From the NCBI GenBank assembly GCA_021783455.1, contig JAJXTW010000004.1, positions 1 through 38,595 on the forward strand: a DNA stretch of 38,595 nt, given 5' to 3'. How positions within the stretch are numbered: the first letter of the stretch is position 1; the number at the start of each line of letters is the position of its first letter. This document shows, one piece after another, positions 8,125 to 16,009 of the stretch. The notes beneath the pieces were generated by a model that did not search any database, was not told where the DNA came from, and worked only from the letters and a program-made list of their open reading frames with translations. The translations under genes and the position numbers were made by a program. The DNA comes from Nitrospirota bacterium. GTDB lineage: Bacteria > Nitrospirota > UBA9217.

Positions 8125-8475
8125 ATGAAACTGAAGGACATTGTAAAGGAGTTCAGTCTGGAAGTGAAAGCCGGTTCCGGCAACCTTGATACGGATGTGG
8201 CCGGCGGTTACGTGAGCGACCTTCTGTCCGATGTCCTGGCCCATGCAGAGGACGGGGTGCTTTGGGTCACGCTCCACATCCACCAGAACATCGTAGCCGT
8301 GGCTTCCCACAAGGGACTCTCAGGGATCGTGCTGGTGCAGGGCAGGCAGCCGGAAAAGGACACCATCGCCAAGGCCGAGGAAGAGCACATTCCGATTCTG
8401 GTGTCTGATCTTTCGGCGTACGAACTCGTGGGCAGACTCTATAAGGCAGGTATCCGTGGCGCTGAGGCGCATTAA
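8125..8475 (+). CDS. DRTGG-domain protein 2
   Basis: A 116-residue second single-domain DRTGG protein, paralogous to that at 6800. It shares the blocks YVSDLLSDVLAHAEDG, GIVLVQGRQPEKDTIAKAEE and the ending YELVGRLYKAGIRG. The two copies are divergent, suggesting separate ligands or a heteromeric pair. It starts 10 bp after the CBS-HATPase gene and overlaps the PHP gene by 20 bp, so the genes are tightly coupled in translation. Confidence 0.85.
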   Translation: MKLKDIVKEFSLEVKAGSGNLDTDVAGGYVSDLLSDVLAHAEDGVLWVTLHIHQNIVAVASHKGLSGIVLVQGRQPEKDTIAKAEEEHIPILVSDLSAYELVGRLYKAGIRGAEAH

Positions 8476-9202
8476 GGCTGATCTGCACGTGCACACGTGT
8501 TTGTCCCCCTGCTCCAGTTTGGACATGTCGCCCCGGGAAGTCGTGAGTGCGGCCCTCCGGAAAGGCCTTGATCTGATCGGGGTGTGCGACCATAACTCGG
8601 CAGAAAACGTTCTGGCTGTGAAGAAGGCCGGCAGACGAAACGGGTTGATGGTGCTGGGCGGAATGGAAGTTTCCTCTTCCGAAGAAGCGCATATTCTGAC
8701 GTTCTTTGATGATGACGACGACCTCCTGGATTTTCAGGATTTTATTTACCGGCACCTTGCAGGCAGCAACGATGAACATTCTTTCGGCCTGCAGGTGATT
8801 GCAGACGATGAAGACGGAGTAAGCGGTTTTTGCAACCGGCTTTTGATCGGTGCCACGTCGCTCCCTGCGGAAACAATCGCTGCCAGGGCCCGGCAGGCAA
8901 AAGGCGAAAGCCTCGTGATTGCCGCCCATGTGGACCGGGAATCCTTCAGCATCATCGGACAGCTTGGGTTCATTCCTCCCACGCTGGTTTTGGATGCCGT
9001 GGAAGTATCGGCGCACATGAGCGCAGCCGGGCTGAAGGAGCGGTTCCCTGATTGCAGGAAGTACCCCGTCATAACCGGCTCTGATGCGCACGGCCCCGAG
9101 GATATCGGCAAACGCTTTACCTGGTTCACGTCGGAAGACGGAAGTATAGCTGAGATCAAAAAGGCCCTGAGCGGCAGCGATAACAGGAAGGCGGAGTGTT
9201 GA
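8456..9202 (+). CDS. PHP-domain metal-dependent phosphoesterase
   Basis: A 248-residue protein with a complete PHP metal-site pattern: H11 and H13 (DLHVHTCLSPC), D45-H46 (VCDHNS), E71 (GGMEVSS), H79, H158 (AHVD), and D210 and H212 (GSDAHGP). PHP proteins hydrolyse phosphate esters with two or three metals. It starts with GTG at 8456 inside the preceding DRTGG gene, with AAGG 9 nt upstream. In this cassette it could remove phosphates placed by the two HATPase proteins or degrade a nucleotide signal; neither is shown by the sequence. Confidence 0.88.
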   Translation: MALRRIKADLHVHTCLSPCSSLDMSPREVVSAALRKGLDLIGVCDHNSAENVLAVKKAGRRNGLMVLGGMEVSSSEEAHILTFFDDDDDLLDFQDFIYRHLAGSNDEHSFGLQVIADDEDGVSGFCNRLLIGATSLPAETIAARARQAKGESLVIAAHVDRESFSIIGQLGFIPPTLVLDAVEVSAHMSAAGLKERFPDCRKYPVITGSDAHGPEDIGKRFTWFTSEDGSIAEIKKALSGSDNRKAEC

Positions 9203-9205
9203 GGA

Positions 9206-9742
9206 GTGGAAGATATTTCTCTCCATATCCTCGACATTGCCGAGAACTCGATCCGCGCTGACGCTAAAACGATAGAGATCATCATCGCCAGGGATTTCGA
9301 ACAAGGTCTTCTCCGCATTGAGGTGATTGACGATGGACGGGGAATGGATGCCGCGACGCTGGCCAGGGTCCGGGACCCGTTCTTCACGACGAAACACAAG
9401 AAGACGGGCTTGGGAATCCCGTTCCTCTCTCAGGCGGCAGAATTGACCGGCGGACAGGTAACGGTGGATTCGGGCCCGGGAAAAGGAACACGGGTGACAG
9501 CCACCTTCCATTGGGCTCACGTGGACCGGCCGCCGATCGGGAGCATGGCAGAAACGATCCTCACGCTCATTGCCGGCCACCCGGACAGGGAATATATATA
9601 CGAAGAACGGGCAGGCGACAGGGTCTTCCGGCTCGATACGCGGGAAATAAAAAACGATATCGAGAATGTTCCGATCAACACTCCGGAGGTTCTCGCTGCG
9701 ATCCGAAACATGCTGAAGGAACAGATGAAATTTGAAATGTAA
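9206..9742 (+). CDS. Stand-alone GHKL ATPase (histidine-kinase-like, no DHp)
   Basis: A 178-residue ATPase: N-box DIAENSIRADA (N14), G1 IDDGRGMD (41-47), F box DPFFTTK and G2 TGLGIPFL (67-73). There is no dimerisation/phospho-acceptor domain and no sensor region; a 75-residue tail follows. It therefore resembles an isolated kinase catalytic domain acting on a partner in trans. GTG at 9206 is the likely start, since GGAG lies 9 nt upstream and only 3 bp separate it from the PHP stop. The last codons (MKFEM) lie within a 10-bp inverted repeat, so the tail end is repeat-derived. Confidence 0.85.
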   Translation: MEDISLHILDIAENSIRADAKTIEIIIARDFEQGLLRIEVIDDGRGMDAATLARVRDPFFTTKHKKTGLGIPFLSQAAELTGGQVTVDSGPGKGTRVTATFHWAHVDRPPIGSMAETILTLIAGHPDREYIYEERAGDRVFRLDTREIKNDIENVPINTPEVLAAIRNMLKEQMKFEM

Positions 9743-9752
9743 ATTTCAAATT
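9729..9752. repeat. Inverted repeat spanning the HATPase stop codon
   Basis: AATTTGAAAT (9729-9738) and ATTTCAAATT (9743-9752) are perfect reverse complements with a 4-nt loop containing part of the stop codon. It belongs to the same TTTGAA/TTCAAA sequence class as the heptad tracts. The hairpin would form just before the nuoE ribosome-binding site. Confidence 0.7.
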
Positions 9753-9768
9753 CGTGAAGAGGTAACCC

Positions 9769-10278
9769 ATGAGTAACGAAGCGGTTGCACAACAGACTGC
9801 AACAGACAATGAGGTCATCGGCCCCGAGATGTACCGGAAGATCGATGCAATCATCGAGAAATACAAGGACAAACCCGGGTCGCTCATTCCGGTGCTTCAG
9901 CAGGCGCAGGACGTCTGCGGCTATCTGCCGCACATCGTGCAGCGCTATGTCGCGAAAGGGATGAAGATGTCGCCGAGCGTCGTGTTCGGCGTGGCAACCT
10001 TCTATTCCTTCTTTACTCTCGTGCCGCGCGGCAAGCACGTGATCCGCGTTTGCCTCGGCACGGCCTGCTACGTGAAGCGGAGCGAAGAAATCCTCGAGAA
10101 GATCAAGGATGAACTGGACCTCGAAGTCGGAGAAATCACGCGGGACAAGAAGTATTCCTTGGAAGCCGTGCGGTGCCTGGGCGCCTGCGGTCTGGCGCCG
10201 GTTGTCGTGATCGGGCAGGACACCTACGGCGATGTGGCGGCAACCAAGGTGATGGACATCATTAAGAAATATGAATAG
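9769..10278 (+). CDS. nuoE: NADH-quinone oxidoreductase subunit E / HndA-type 2Fe-2S protein
   Basis: A 169-residue 24-kDa-type thioredoxin-fold subunit. It ligates a [2Fe-2S] cluster (N1a type) with C95 and C100 (RVCLGTAC), and C136 and C140 (RCLGACG). The N-terminal helical part contains the family segment LIPVLQQAQDVCGYLP. It works with NuoF in NADH oxidation. An AGAGG precedes the ATG. It ends at TAG 10276-10278, after which the same frame stays open for 48 codons (see findings). Confidence 0.95.
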   Translation: MSNEAVAQQTATDNEVIGPEMYRKIDAIIEKYKDKPGSLIPVLQQAQDVCGYLPHIVQRYVAKGMKMSPSVVFGVATFYSFFTLVPRGKHVIRVCLGTACYVKRSEEILEKIKDELDLEVGEITRDKKYSLEAVRCLGACGLAPVVVIGQDTYGDVAATKVMDIIKKYE

Positions 10279-10299
10279 CTCCGCAATGCGGTTTCGGAA

Positions 10300-10341
10300 C
10301 CTGCACCCAGCGCTTACGAGCCTGTGCCCAGTGGTTATGAG
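10300..10341 (+). repeat. Imperfect 21-bp tandem duplication after nuoE
   Basis: Two adjacent 21-bp copies (10300-10320 and 10321-10341) share 16 of 21 positions. The unit is a multiple of three and, in the nuoE frame, encodes PAPSAYE and PVPSGYE. It lies in the 139-bp gap between nuoE and the hndB-like gene. Confidence 0.7.
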
Positions 10342-10417
10342 TGCTACGGTGCGTTATACAGGGCATGCTCAGGCGCGAGCGCGGGGTGTGCGGATTTCGG
10401 ATTAAAGGACGGGGATC

Positions 10418-10801
10418 ATGGCTAAGCTGACGATAGCAGATTTGAAGAAGATCAAAGAGGAATACCATGCGAACCAGGCGTTGCGCGAGGGAGGGTTCCG
10501 CGTCAAGATCACGGTGCACATGGGCACCTGCGGCATTGCGGCAGGCGCACGCACGATCATGAACACTGTCATGGAAGAACTGGCCAAGTCCGATAAAAAA
10601 GATATCGCGATCACGACATCAGGCTGCGCAGGCCTTTGCAGCCAGGAGCCCATGGCCACCATTGAGCTTGCTGGCGAGCCGCCGGTGAAATATATCGCCC
10701 TCACCGAAGAAAAGATGCGCAGGATTTTCACCGAACACGTGATGAGCGGGAAACCGGTCAAGGAATTTGCACTCGTCCAGGGGCACGAGACGACATATTG
10801 A
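10418..10801 (+). CDS. hndB: HndB-like thioredoxin-fold protein of the NADH module
   Basis: A 127-residue protein matching the HndB family of NADP-reducing [FeFe] hydrogenases: VHMGTCGIAAGARTIMN, then SGCAGLCSQEPMATIEL. Three cysteines are conserved (C38, C70, C74), one fewer than the canonical four-Cys thioredoxin-like ferredoxin, so whether it holds a [2Fe-2S] cluster is uncertain. Ordinary complex I operons do not carry this gene. It sits between nuoE and nuoF exactly as hndB sits between hndA and hndC. That strongly suggests the NADH module came from a hydrogenase-type diaphorase. Confidence 0.85.
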   Translation: MAKLTIADLKKIKEEYHANQALREGGFRVKITVHMGTCGIAAGARTIMNTVMEELAKSDKKDIAITTSGCAGLCSQEPMATIELAGEPPVKYIALTEEKMRRIFTEHVMSGKPVKEFALVQGHETTY

Positions 10802-10855
10802 CATTGCGACGGTTTGAATTGTTAAAGCCGTCTAAACTGTCTTAAAGAGGTTAAC

Positions 10856-12646
10856 GTGGAGACGACATACCGCTCAAACATAATGATCTGCGCAGGAACA
10901 GGCTGCGTGGCAAACGGATCGCTGAAGGTGAAGGACGCTCTGGAGACCGAGCTCATCAAGCGTAACCTGCAGAAAGAGGTCAAGATCGTTCTGACCGGGT
11001 GCAACGGGTTCTGCGCAAAAGGCCCGGTCATGGTGGTCTATCCCGAGGACATCTTCTATCAGCTGGTGAAGCCCGAAGACGTGCCTCATCTCGTTGAAGA
11101 GCACTTTATCAAGGGCCGCCCGGTCCAGAAGTTCCTGTATACGCCCCCGGCGCAGAAGGATGCGATCCCGGTGATGAACGAGATTCCGTTCTTCAAGCAC
11201 CAGGTGCTCAGGGCGCTCAGGAACCGGAGCCTTATCGACGCCGAAAAGATCGAAGAGTACATTGCCCGTGATGGCTATATGGCCGCTGCCAAGGCGCTCA
11301 CGGAGATGACACCCGAGCAGATCGTGAGCGAAATGAAAAAATCCGGTCTGCGCGGCCGCGGCGGCGCCGGCTTTCTTACCGGTCTCAAGTGGGAACTCTG
11401 CGCCCGCGTTCCGGGCGACATCAAATACATCCTGTGCAACGGCGACGAGGGCGACCCGGGCGCGTTCATGGACCGGAGCGTTATGGAGGCCGATCCCCAC
11501 TCCGTGCTCGAGGGCATGATCATAGCCGCCAAGGCGATTAATGCTCATTACGGATACATTTACGTCCGGGCGGAATACCCCCTCGCGGTGCACCGCCTGC
11601 AACTTGCGATCGAACAGGCCAAGGACCGGGGCCTTTTGGGCAAGGACATCCTCGGCACGGGCTTCGATCTCGATATCGAGATCTATCAAGGCGCGGGGGC
11701 GTTCGTGTGCGGCGAGGAAACGGCGCTTATGGCGTCCATCGAAGGCAAGCGCGGCATGCCGCGGGCCAAGCCGCCGTTCCCGGCAGTCAAGGGTTTGTGG
11801 ATGCGTCCCTCGGTCTTGAACAACGTCGAAACCTTCGCCAACGTCCCGCCGGTCATCCTGCATGGCGCTGATTGGTTCGCGAGCCTCGGCACGGAAAAGA
11901 GCAAGGGTACGAAAGTCTTCGCGCTCTCCGGCGCCCTGAACAACATCGGTTTGGTCGAAGTGCCCATGGGCATCCCGCTCAAGACCATCATCTATGACAT
12001 CGGCGGCGGGGTCAAGAACAACCGGAAGTTCAAGGCGGTACAGATGGGCGGCCCTTCCGGAGGCTGCATCCCGGCTTCGCTCATCGACACGCCGGTCGAC
12101 TACGAGAACATCAACAAGACCGGTGCGATCATGGGCTCGGGCGGCATGGTGGTGATGGACGAGACTACCTGCATGCCGGCCATGGCCAAGTTCTTCCTCG
12201 AATTCACCGAGGATGAGTCGTGCGGCAAGTGTGTTCCCTGCCGCGTCGGAAACAAGACTCTCCTGACCATCCTGCAACGCATCACCAGCGGGGAAGGGCG
12301 GGAGGGAGACATCGAGCTTCTGCTCAATCTTTCACAACAGATCAAGGACACGTCGCTGTGCGGCCTGGGCCAGACGTCGCCCAACCCGGTGCTTACGACG
12401 ATCAAGTATTTCCGGGACGAGTACGAGGCGCATATCAAGGAGCATCGGTGCCCGGCGCGGGTCTGCACGCCCCTTGTCAAATTTGTGGTGGACAAGGACA
12501 AATGCAAGAAATGCGGCCAGTGTTTCAGGGCCTGCCCGACGGGGGCGCTTAAATGGGAAAAAGGACAGGTTGCCTATATCGATCCCGAGAAGTGCACGAA
12601 ATGCAAATCCTGTATCAAGGCATGCCGGTTCTGGTCCATTGATTAA
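10856..12646 (+). CDS. nuoF: NADH-binding subunit F, HydB/HndC type with extra Fe-S domains
   Basis: A 596-residue protein, far longer than standard NuoF (about 430-450). Domains in order: an N-terminal thioredoxin-like [2Fe-2S] domain (C12, C17, C49, C53); the FMN/NADH domain (GRGGAGFLTGLKW at about 167-179, NGDEGDPGAF at 195-204); the N3 [4Fe-4S] site (C456, C459, C462, C502); and a C-terminal two-[4Fe-4S] ferredoxin domain (C550, C553, C556, C560; C580, C583, C586, C590). C532 and C537 could bind another metal. This is the architecture of bifurcating-hydrogenase HydB/HndC. It starts with GTG (10856) after AGAGG. The usual GFPTG is GFLTG here. Confidence 0.95.
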   Translation: METTYRSNIMICAGTGCVANGSLKVKDALETELIKRNLQKEVKIVLTGCNGFCAKGPVMVVYPEDIFYQLVKPEDVPHLVEEHFIKGRPVQKFLYTPPAQKDAIPVMNEIPFFKHQVLRALRNRSLIDAEKIEEYIARDGYMAAAKALTEMTPEQIVSEMKKSGLRGRGGAGFLTGLKWELCARVPGDIKYILCNGDEGDPGAFMDRSVMEADPHSVLEGMIIAAKAINAHYGYIYVRAEYPLAVHRLQLAIEQAKDRGLLGKDILGTGFDLDIEIYQGAGAFVCGEETALMASIEGKRGMPRAKPPFPAVKGLWMRPSVLNNVETFANVPPVILHGADWFASLGTEKSKGTKVFALSGALNNIGLVEVPMGIPLKTIIYDIGGGVKNNRKFKAVQMGGPSGGCIPASLIDTPVDYENINKTGAIMGSGGMVVMDETTCMPAMAKFFLEFTEDESCGKCVPCRVGNKTLLTILQRITSGEGREGDIELLLNLSQQIKDTSLCGLGQTSPNPVLTTIKYFRDEYEAHIKEHRCPARVCTPLVKFVVDKDKCKKCGQCFRACPTGALKWEKGQVAYIDPEKCTKCKSCIKACRFWSID

Positions 12647-12655
12647 AATAAATTT

Positions 12656-12704
12656 GCCACAGGGGCATTGAAGTTTGAAAAGAACTTTTTCATGACTTTG
12701 TGGT
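12656..12704 (+). other. Candidate hairpin in the nuoF-nuoG gap
   Basis: Outer arms CCACA (12657-12661) and TGTGG (12699-12703) enclose an imperfect inner pairing of CATTGAAGTT (12666-12675) with AACTTTTTCATG (12683-12694). The fold would precede the nuoG start by about 20 nt. It could tune nuoG expression or mRNA stability; evidence is the pairing alone. Confidence 0.3.
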
Positions 12705-12726
12705 AACCAGGTTAAGGTAAATAACT

Positions 12727-14901
12727 ATGCCTAATATGACGGTAACAGTAGACGGTAAAAAGATCGAAGTCCCTCTAGGCTCGACCATTCTCGAAGCCTG
12801 CACAGCCGCCGGGTCCCGCGTTCCGACCTTGTGCCACGACAACAAGCTCCATCCTTTCGGCGCATGCAGGATCTGTCTGGTCGAAGTGGAAGGGACCCCG
12901 CGCAAGTTCACGCCTTCCTGCACAACGCCGGCCACGGACAACATGGTGGTGAAGACCACGTCGCCGGGGCTCATCGAGGCGCGGAGGATGGTGCTTGAGC
13001 TCCTCTTGATTAAGCATCCCCTCGACTGCCCGGTATGCGACAAAGCCGGAGAGTGCTCCCTCCAGGACCTCGTGCACGAGTATGGACTCGGCCCGAGCAG
13101 GTTCGACGCTGAAAAAGGGTACTTGCCCCCGGACTATGAGAGCGCGATCATCGAGCGGAATATCAGCCGCTGCATCCTCTGCGGCAAGTGCGTCAGGATC
13201 TGCGACGAGCAGAATGCCGTGGGCGAGTGGGCCTTTACGAGACGCGGAACACGGGCCAGGATCAGCACCGATTTCGACCGGCCCTTGGACTGCGAGTTCT
13301 GCGGCGAATGCGTCGAGATCTGCCCCGTGGGCGCCCTTACCACGCGTCAATTCAAATACAAAGCCCGGTCGTGGAACCTCGAAGGGACCGCGTCGGTCTG
13401 CAACTACTGCGGCTGCGGCTGCGGCGTATCGTACGAAACGCGCGAGGGCAGGATCATGCGCGTCGGCCCTGCGCGCAGCAATTACCTTTGCACCAAGGGA
13501 CGGTTCGGCTGGGACGCCGTCCACCATGCGGAGCGACTCACGACCCCCAAGATGCGTGTGAACGGCGAATTGGTGGATTGCACCTGGGACGAGGCGCTGT
13601 CAATCATTGCGACGAACCTCAAGGTGATCAAGAGCAGGCACGGGGCCGAGAAGATCGGCGGGCTCGGATCGGTCCGGACAACGAACGAAGACAGCTACGT
13701 GTTCCAGAAGTTTTTGCGCACCGTCGTCGAGACCAACAATATCGACACGCTCGCTCGGCTCAAGACGCCCAAGGGCCTGAACACGACCTTCTTTTCCGGA
13801 GAGCTGAATAAGATGGCCTCTCACGAGGTCATCCTCGTTCTCGACAAGAACGTGGGCGAGATCAACCCGCTTACGGGCATCGAGATCGTGCGCGCCGTCA
13901 ACAAGAAAGACCGGAAACTGATCCTCGTAAACGAGGAGTTCAACAAGTTCAACAAGATCGCAACCGTGGTGCTGCCGACAAGCACGGTCAATGCCCTCGA
14001 AGACCTGGTGAAAGCCCTTTCCTCCGGAGCGGGAAGCGAAGAGGCGAAACGTGCGGCGGCAATGCTCAAGGCTGCCAAAAACGTGGCGATCATCGTTCCT
14101 GCACAGCTTTCGAACAATGAGTTTCCCCTGATCAGGGATCTGGCGGGAAAACTCACGGAGGTCACCTACTATCCGCTTGTCCGAAGAAGCAACTTCCAGG
14201 GCTCCCTGGACATGGGAGTGATGCCTTCCTACTATCCCGGTTACCGGAAGATCGATGAGGCGTCGACGGCCGATTTTGCAGGCCTGTGGAATGCGGTCCT
14301 GCCGGAAACAACGGGAATGAACGCCGTGGAAATGATCAAGGCGATCACGCCGGGCAAGCTCGCGGCTCTCTACATCATGGGAGACGATCCTGCGGGGAGT
14401 GATCCCGGCCTGAAAGGGATACTCCAAAAACTCGAATTCCTCGTGGTGCAGGACATTTTCTTGACCGAGACGGCAAAGCTCGCGCACGTTGTGCTCCCGG
14501 CCGCCAGTTCCACGGAAAAGAGCGGGACCTTCACGAACCTCGAACGCAGGCTCCAGCAGGTGAACAAAGCCGAGGAGCCCATCGGGGAATCGCGTCCCGA
14601 CTGGGAGATCATCCAGGACATTGCGAGAAAAATGGGCGGGTCCATGAAGTACGGGTCAACAAGGGACATTCTGGCGGAGATCCGGTCCGTTGTTCCTGCG
14701 TACAAAGATCTCGCCCTTGGCGCCTGCTGGTCGCGGGAAAAGTCTCCGCTTGCGGGTATGGCTGACGATCTGTCGCTCACGTCAGATTCGATCATGAAAC
14801 AGGAAGTGATTACCGCCGAACGGCTGCTTTTCTCGTCAGGGATGACGATTACGCGTTCTCATGAAATCAGAACCATCAGACATTACAAGATCGAAGTGTA
14901 G
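12727..14901 (+). CDS. nuoG: NADH-quinone oxidoreductase subunit G
   Basis: A 724-residue 75-kDa-type subunit. N-terminal [2Fe-2S] ligands are C36, C47, C50 and C65. The His-Cys cluster uses H97, C101, C104 and C110. Two [4Fe-4S] sites are C149-C159 and C189-C199. The bacterial N7-type site is C225, C228, C232 and C255. A molybdopterin-oxidoreductase-like domain follows to the end, but I see no Cys/Sec at the expected metal position, so it is probably structural. The extra ferredoxin pair and N7 resemble formate-dehydrogenase alpha subunits and are usual in NuoG of anaerobes. It carries electrons from NuoF toward NuoI. Confidence 0.95.
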   Translation: MPNMTVTVDGKKIEVPLGSTILEACTAAGSRVPTLCHDNKLHPFGACRICLVEVEGTPRKFTPSCTTPATDNMVVKTTSPGLIEARRMVLELLLIKHPLDCPVCDKAGECSLQDLVHEYGLGPSRFDAEKGYLPPDYESAIIERNISRCILCGKCVRICDEQNAVGEWAFTRRGTRARISTDFDRPLDCEFCGECVEICPVGALTTRQFKYKARSWNLEGTASVCNYCGCGCGVSYETREGRIMRVGPARSNYLCTKGRFGWDAVHHAERLTTPKMRVNGELVDCTWDEALSIIATNLKVIKSRHGAEKIGGLGSVRTTNEDSYVFQKFLRTVVETNNIDTLARLKTPKGLNTTFFSGELNKMASHEVILVLDKNVGEINPLTGIEIVRAVNKKDRKLILVNEEFNKFNKIATVVLPTSTVNALEDLVKALSSGAGSEEAKRAAAMLKAAKNVAIIVPAQLSNNEFPLIRDLAGKLTEVTYYPLVRRSNFQGSLDMGVMPSYYPGYRKIDEASTADFAGLWNAVLPETTGMNAVEMIKAITPGKLAALYIMGDDPAGSDPGLKGILQKLEFLVVQDIFLTETAKLAHVVLPAASSTEKSGTFTNLERRLQQVNKAEEPIGESRPDWEIIQDIARKMGGSMKYGSTRDILAEIRSVVPAYKDLALGACWSREKSPLAGMADDLSLTSDSIMKQEVITAERLLFSSGMTITRSHEIRTIRHYKIEV

Positions 14902-14910
14902 GAGCAGAAC

Positions 14911-15996
14911 ATGCTTGACATGAACCAACTACTTCATTATGTCTTTACGCTCGGCATACCCGTTGCCGTACTGCTGGCCTTCATCCTGGCCAACGCCGTA
15001 TACTTGCAGCTCATGGAGCGCAAGGTGCTGGCCCACATGCAGGGACGGCTGGGGCCGATGCGGACCGGGTGGCATGGGCTTCTTCAGCCCATCGCGGATT
15101 CAGTCAAGTTCCTGATGAAAGAAGACATCATCCCGGCAAAGGCCGATAAATGGGTGTTCAGTCTTGCGCCCTTCATCCTGCTCGTGATGGCCTTCGGCTC
15201 CATGGTCATTATTCCCTACGGCCCGCCCACGGACTTCTTCGGTCTTTTGCCGAAAAAAGTTCCCCTCTGGGTGTCGAACCTCAATGTCGGCATCCTGTTC
15301 GTCCTCGCGTTCTCGAGCGTGGGGACCTACGGCGTGATCATGGCGGGCTGGGCCTCGAACAACAAGTACTCCCTCATGGGCGGTTTCCGCTCCGCTGCCC
15401 AGATGATCAGCTATGAAATCCCGATGGCTTTTTCCATCATTACGGTGGTGTTGATGTCGGGGTCGCTCAATCTGTCCGATATCGTGAACGCCCAGACGGA
15501 CCGGTGGTTTGTCGTGGCGCTGCCGGTCGGACCGGTTGCATTCTTTCTTTACCTCATGTCCGGCATCGCCGAAACGAACCGCGTGCCCTTCGACCTTCCG
15601 GAAGCCGAGAGCGAACTCGTCGCCGGTTACTTTACGGAGTACAGCGGCATCCGCTTTGGCATGTTCTATATGGCGGAGTACATGAACATGATCGTCGTGT
15701 CGTTGCTGGCGAGCATCATGTTTTTGGGCGGCTGGCTGCCGGTGCAGATCCTGCCCCATACGCTCGGCCACATCGCGCCGATCGCGTTCATCAATAAACT
15801 GCTTGCAGCAATTCCGCCGACGATCTGGCTGCTCGGAAAATTGTATTTCTTTATCTTTTTCTACATGTGGCTCCGGGCTACCCTCCCGCGGTACCGGTAT
15901 GACCAGCTCATGTCCATTTCCTGGAAGATTTTGCTGCCCCTGTCGCTCGGGACTTTGCTGGTCGCAGCGGGCATGAAGCAGATGGGATGGCTGTAA
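14911..15996 (+). CDS. nuoH: NADH-quinone oxidoreductase subunit H
   Basis: A 361-residue membrane subunit with about eight to nine helices, bridging the peripheral arm and the proton-pumping arm and forming part of the quinone cavity. Signatures: ERKVLAHMQGRLGPMRTGWHG, the loop AETNRVPFDLPEAESELVAGY with conserved acidic residues, and WLRATLPRYRYDQLM near the end. The ribosome-binding site TAGGAG overlaps the nuoG stop codon, so the two genes are translationally linked. Confidence 0.97.
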   Translation: MLDMNQLLHYVFTLGIPVAVLLAFILANAVYLQLMERKVLAHMQGRLGPMRTGWHGLLQPIADSVKFLMKEDIIPAKADKWVFSLAPFILLVMAFGSMVIIPYGPPTDFFGLLPKKVPLWVSNLNVGILFVLAFSSVGTYGVIMAGWASNNKYSLMGGFRSAAQMISYEIPMAFSIITVVLMSGSLNLSDIVNAQTDRWFVVALPVGPVAFFLYLMSGIAETNRVPFDLPEAESELVAGYFTEYSGIRFGMFYMAEYMNMIVVSLLASIMFLGGWLPVQILPHTLGHIAPIAFINKLLAAIPPTIWLLGKLYFFIFFYMWLRATLPRYRYDQLMSISWKILLPLSLGTLLVAAGMKQMGWL

Positions 15997-16009
15997 AGAG
16001 AGGTTTTCA

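Noticed and set aside
10874-12277. 467-codon minus-strand frame antisense to nuoF
   Set aside because: A long antisense frame of this kind is expected opposite a GC-rich gene; nuoF has clear domains and cofactor ligands.
12727-14901. NuoG considered as a formate dehydrogenase alpha subunit
   Set aside because: The Fe-S pattern is similar, but no Cys or selenocysteine is found at the molybdenum position and the operon context is complex I.
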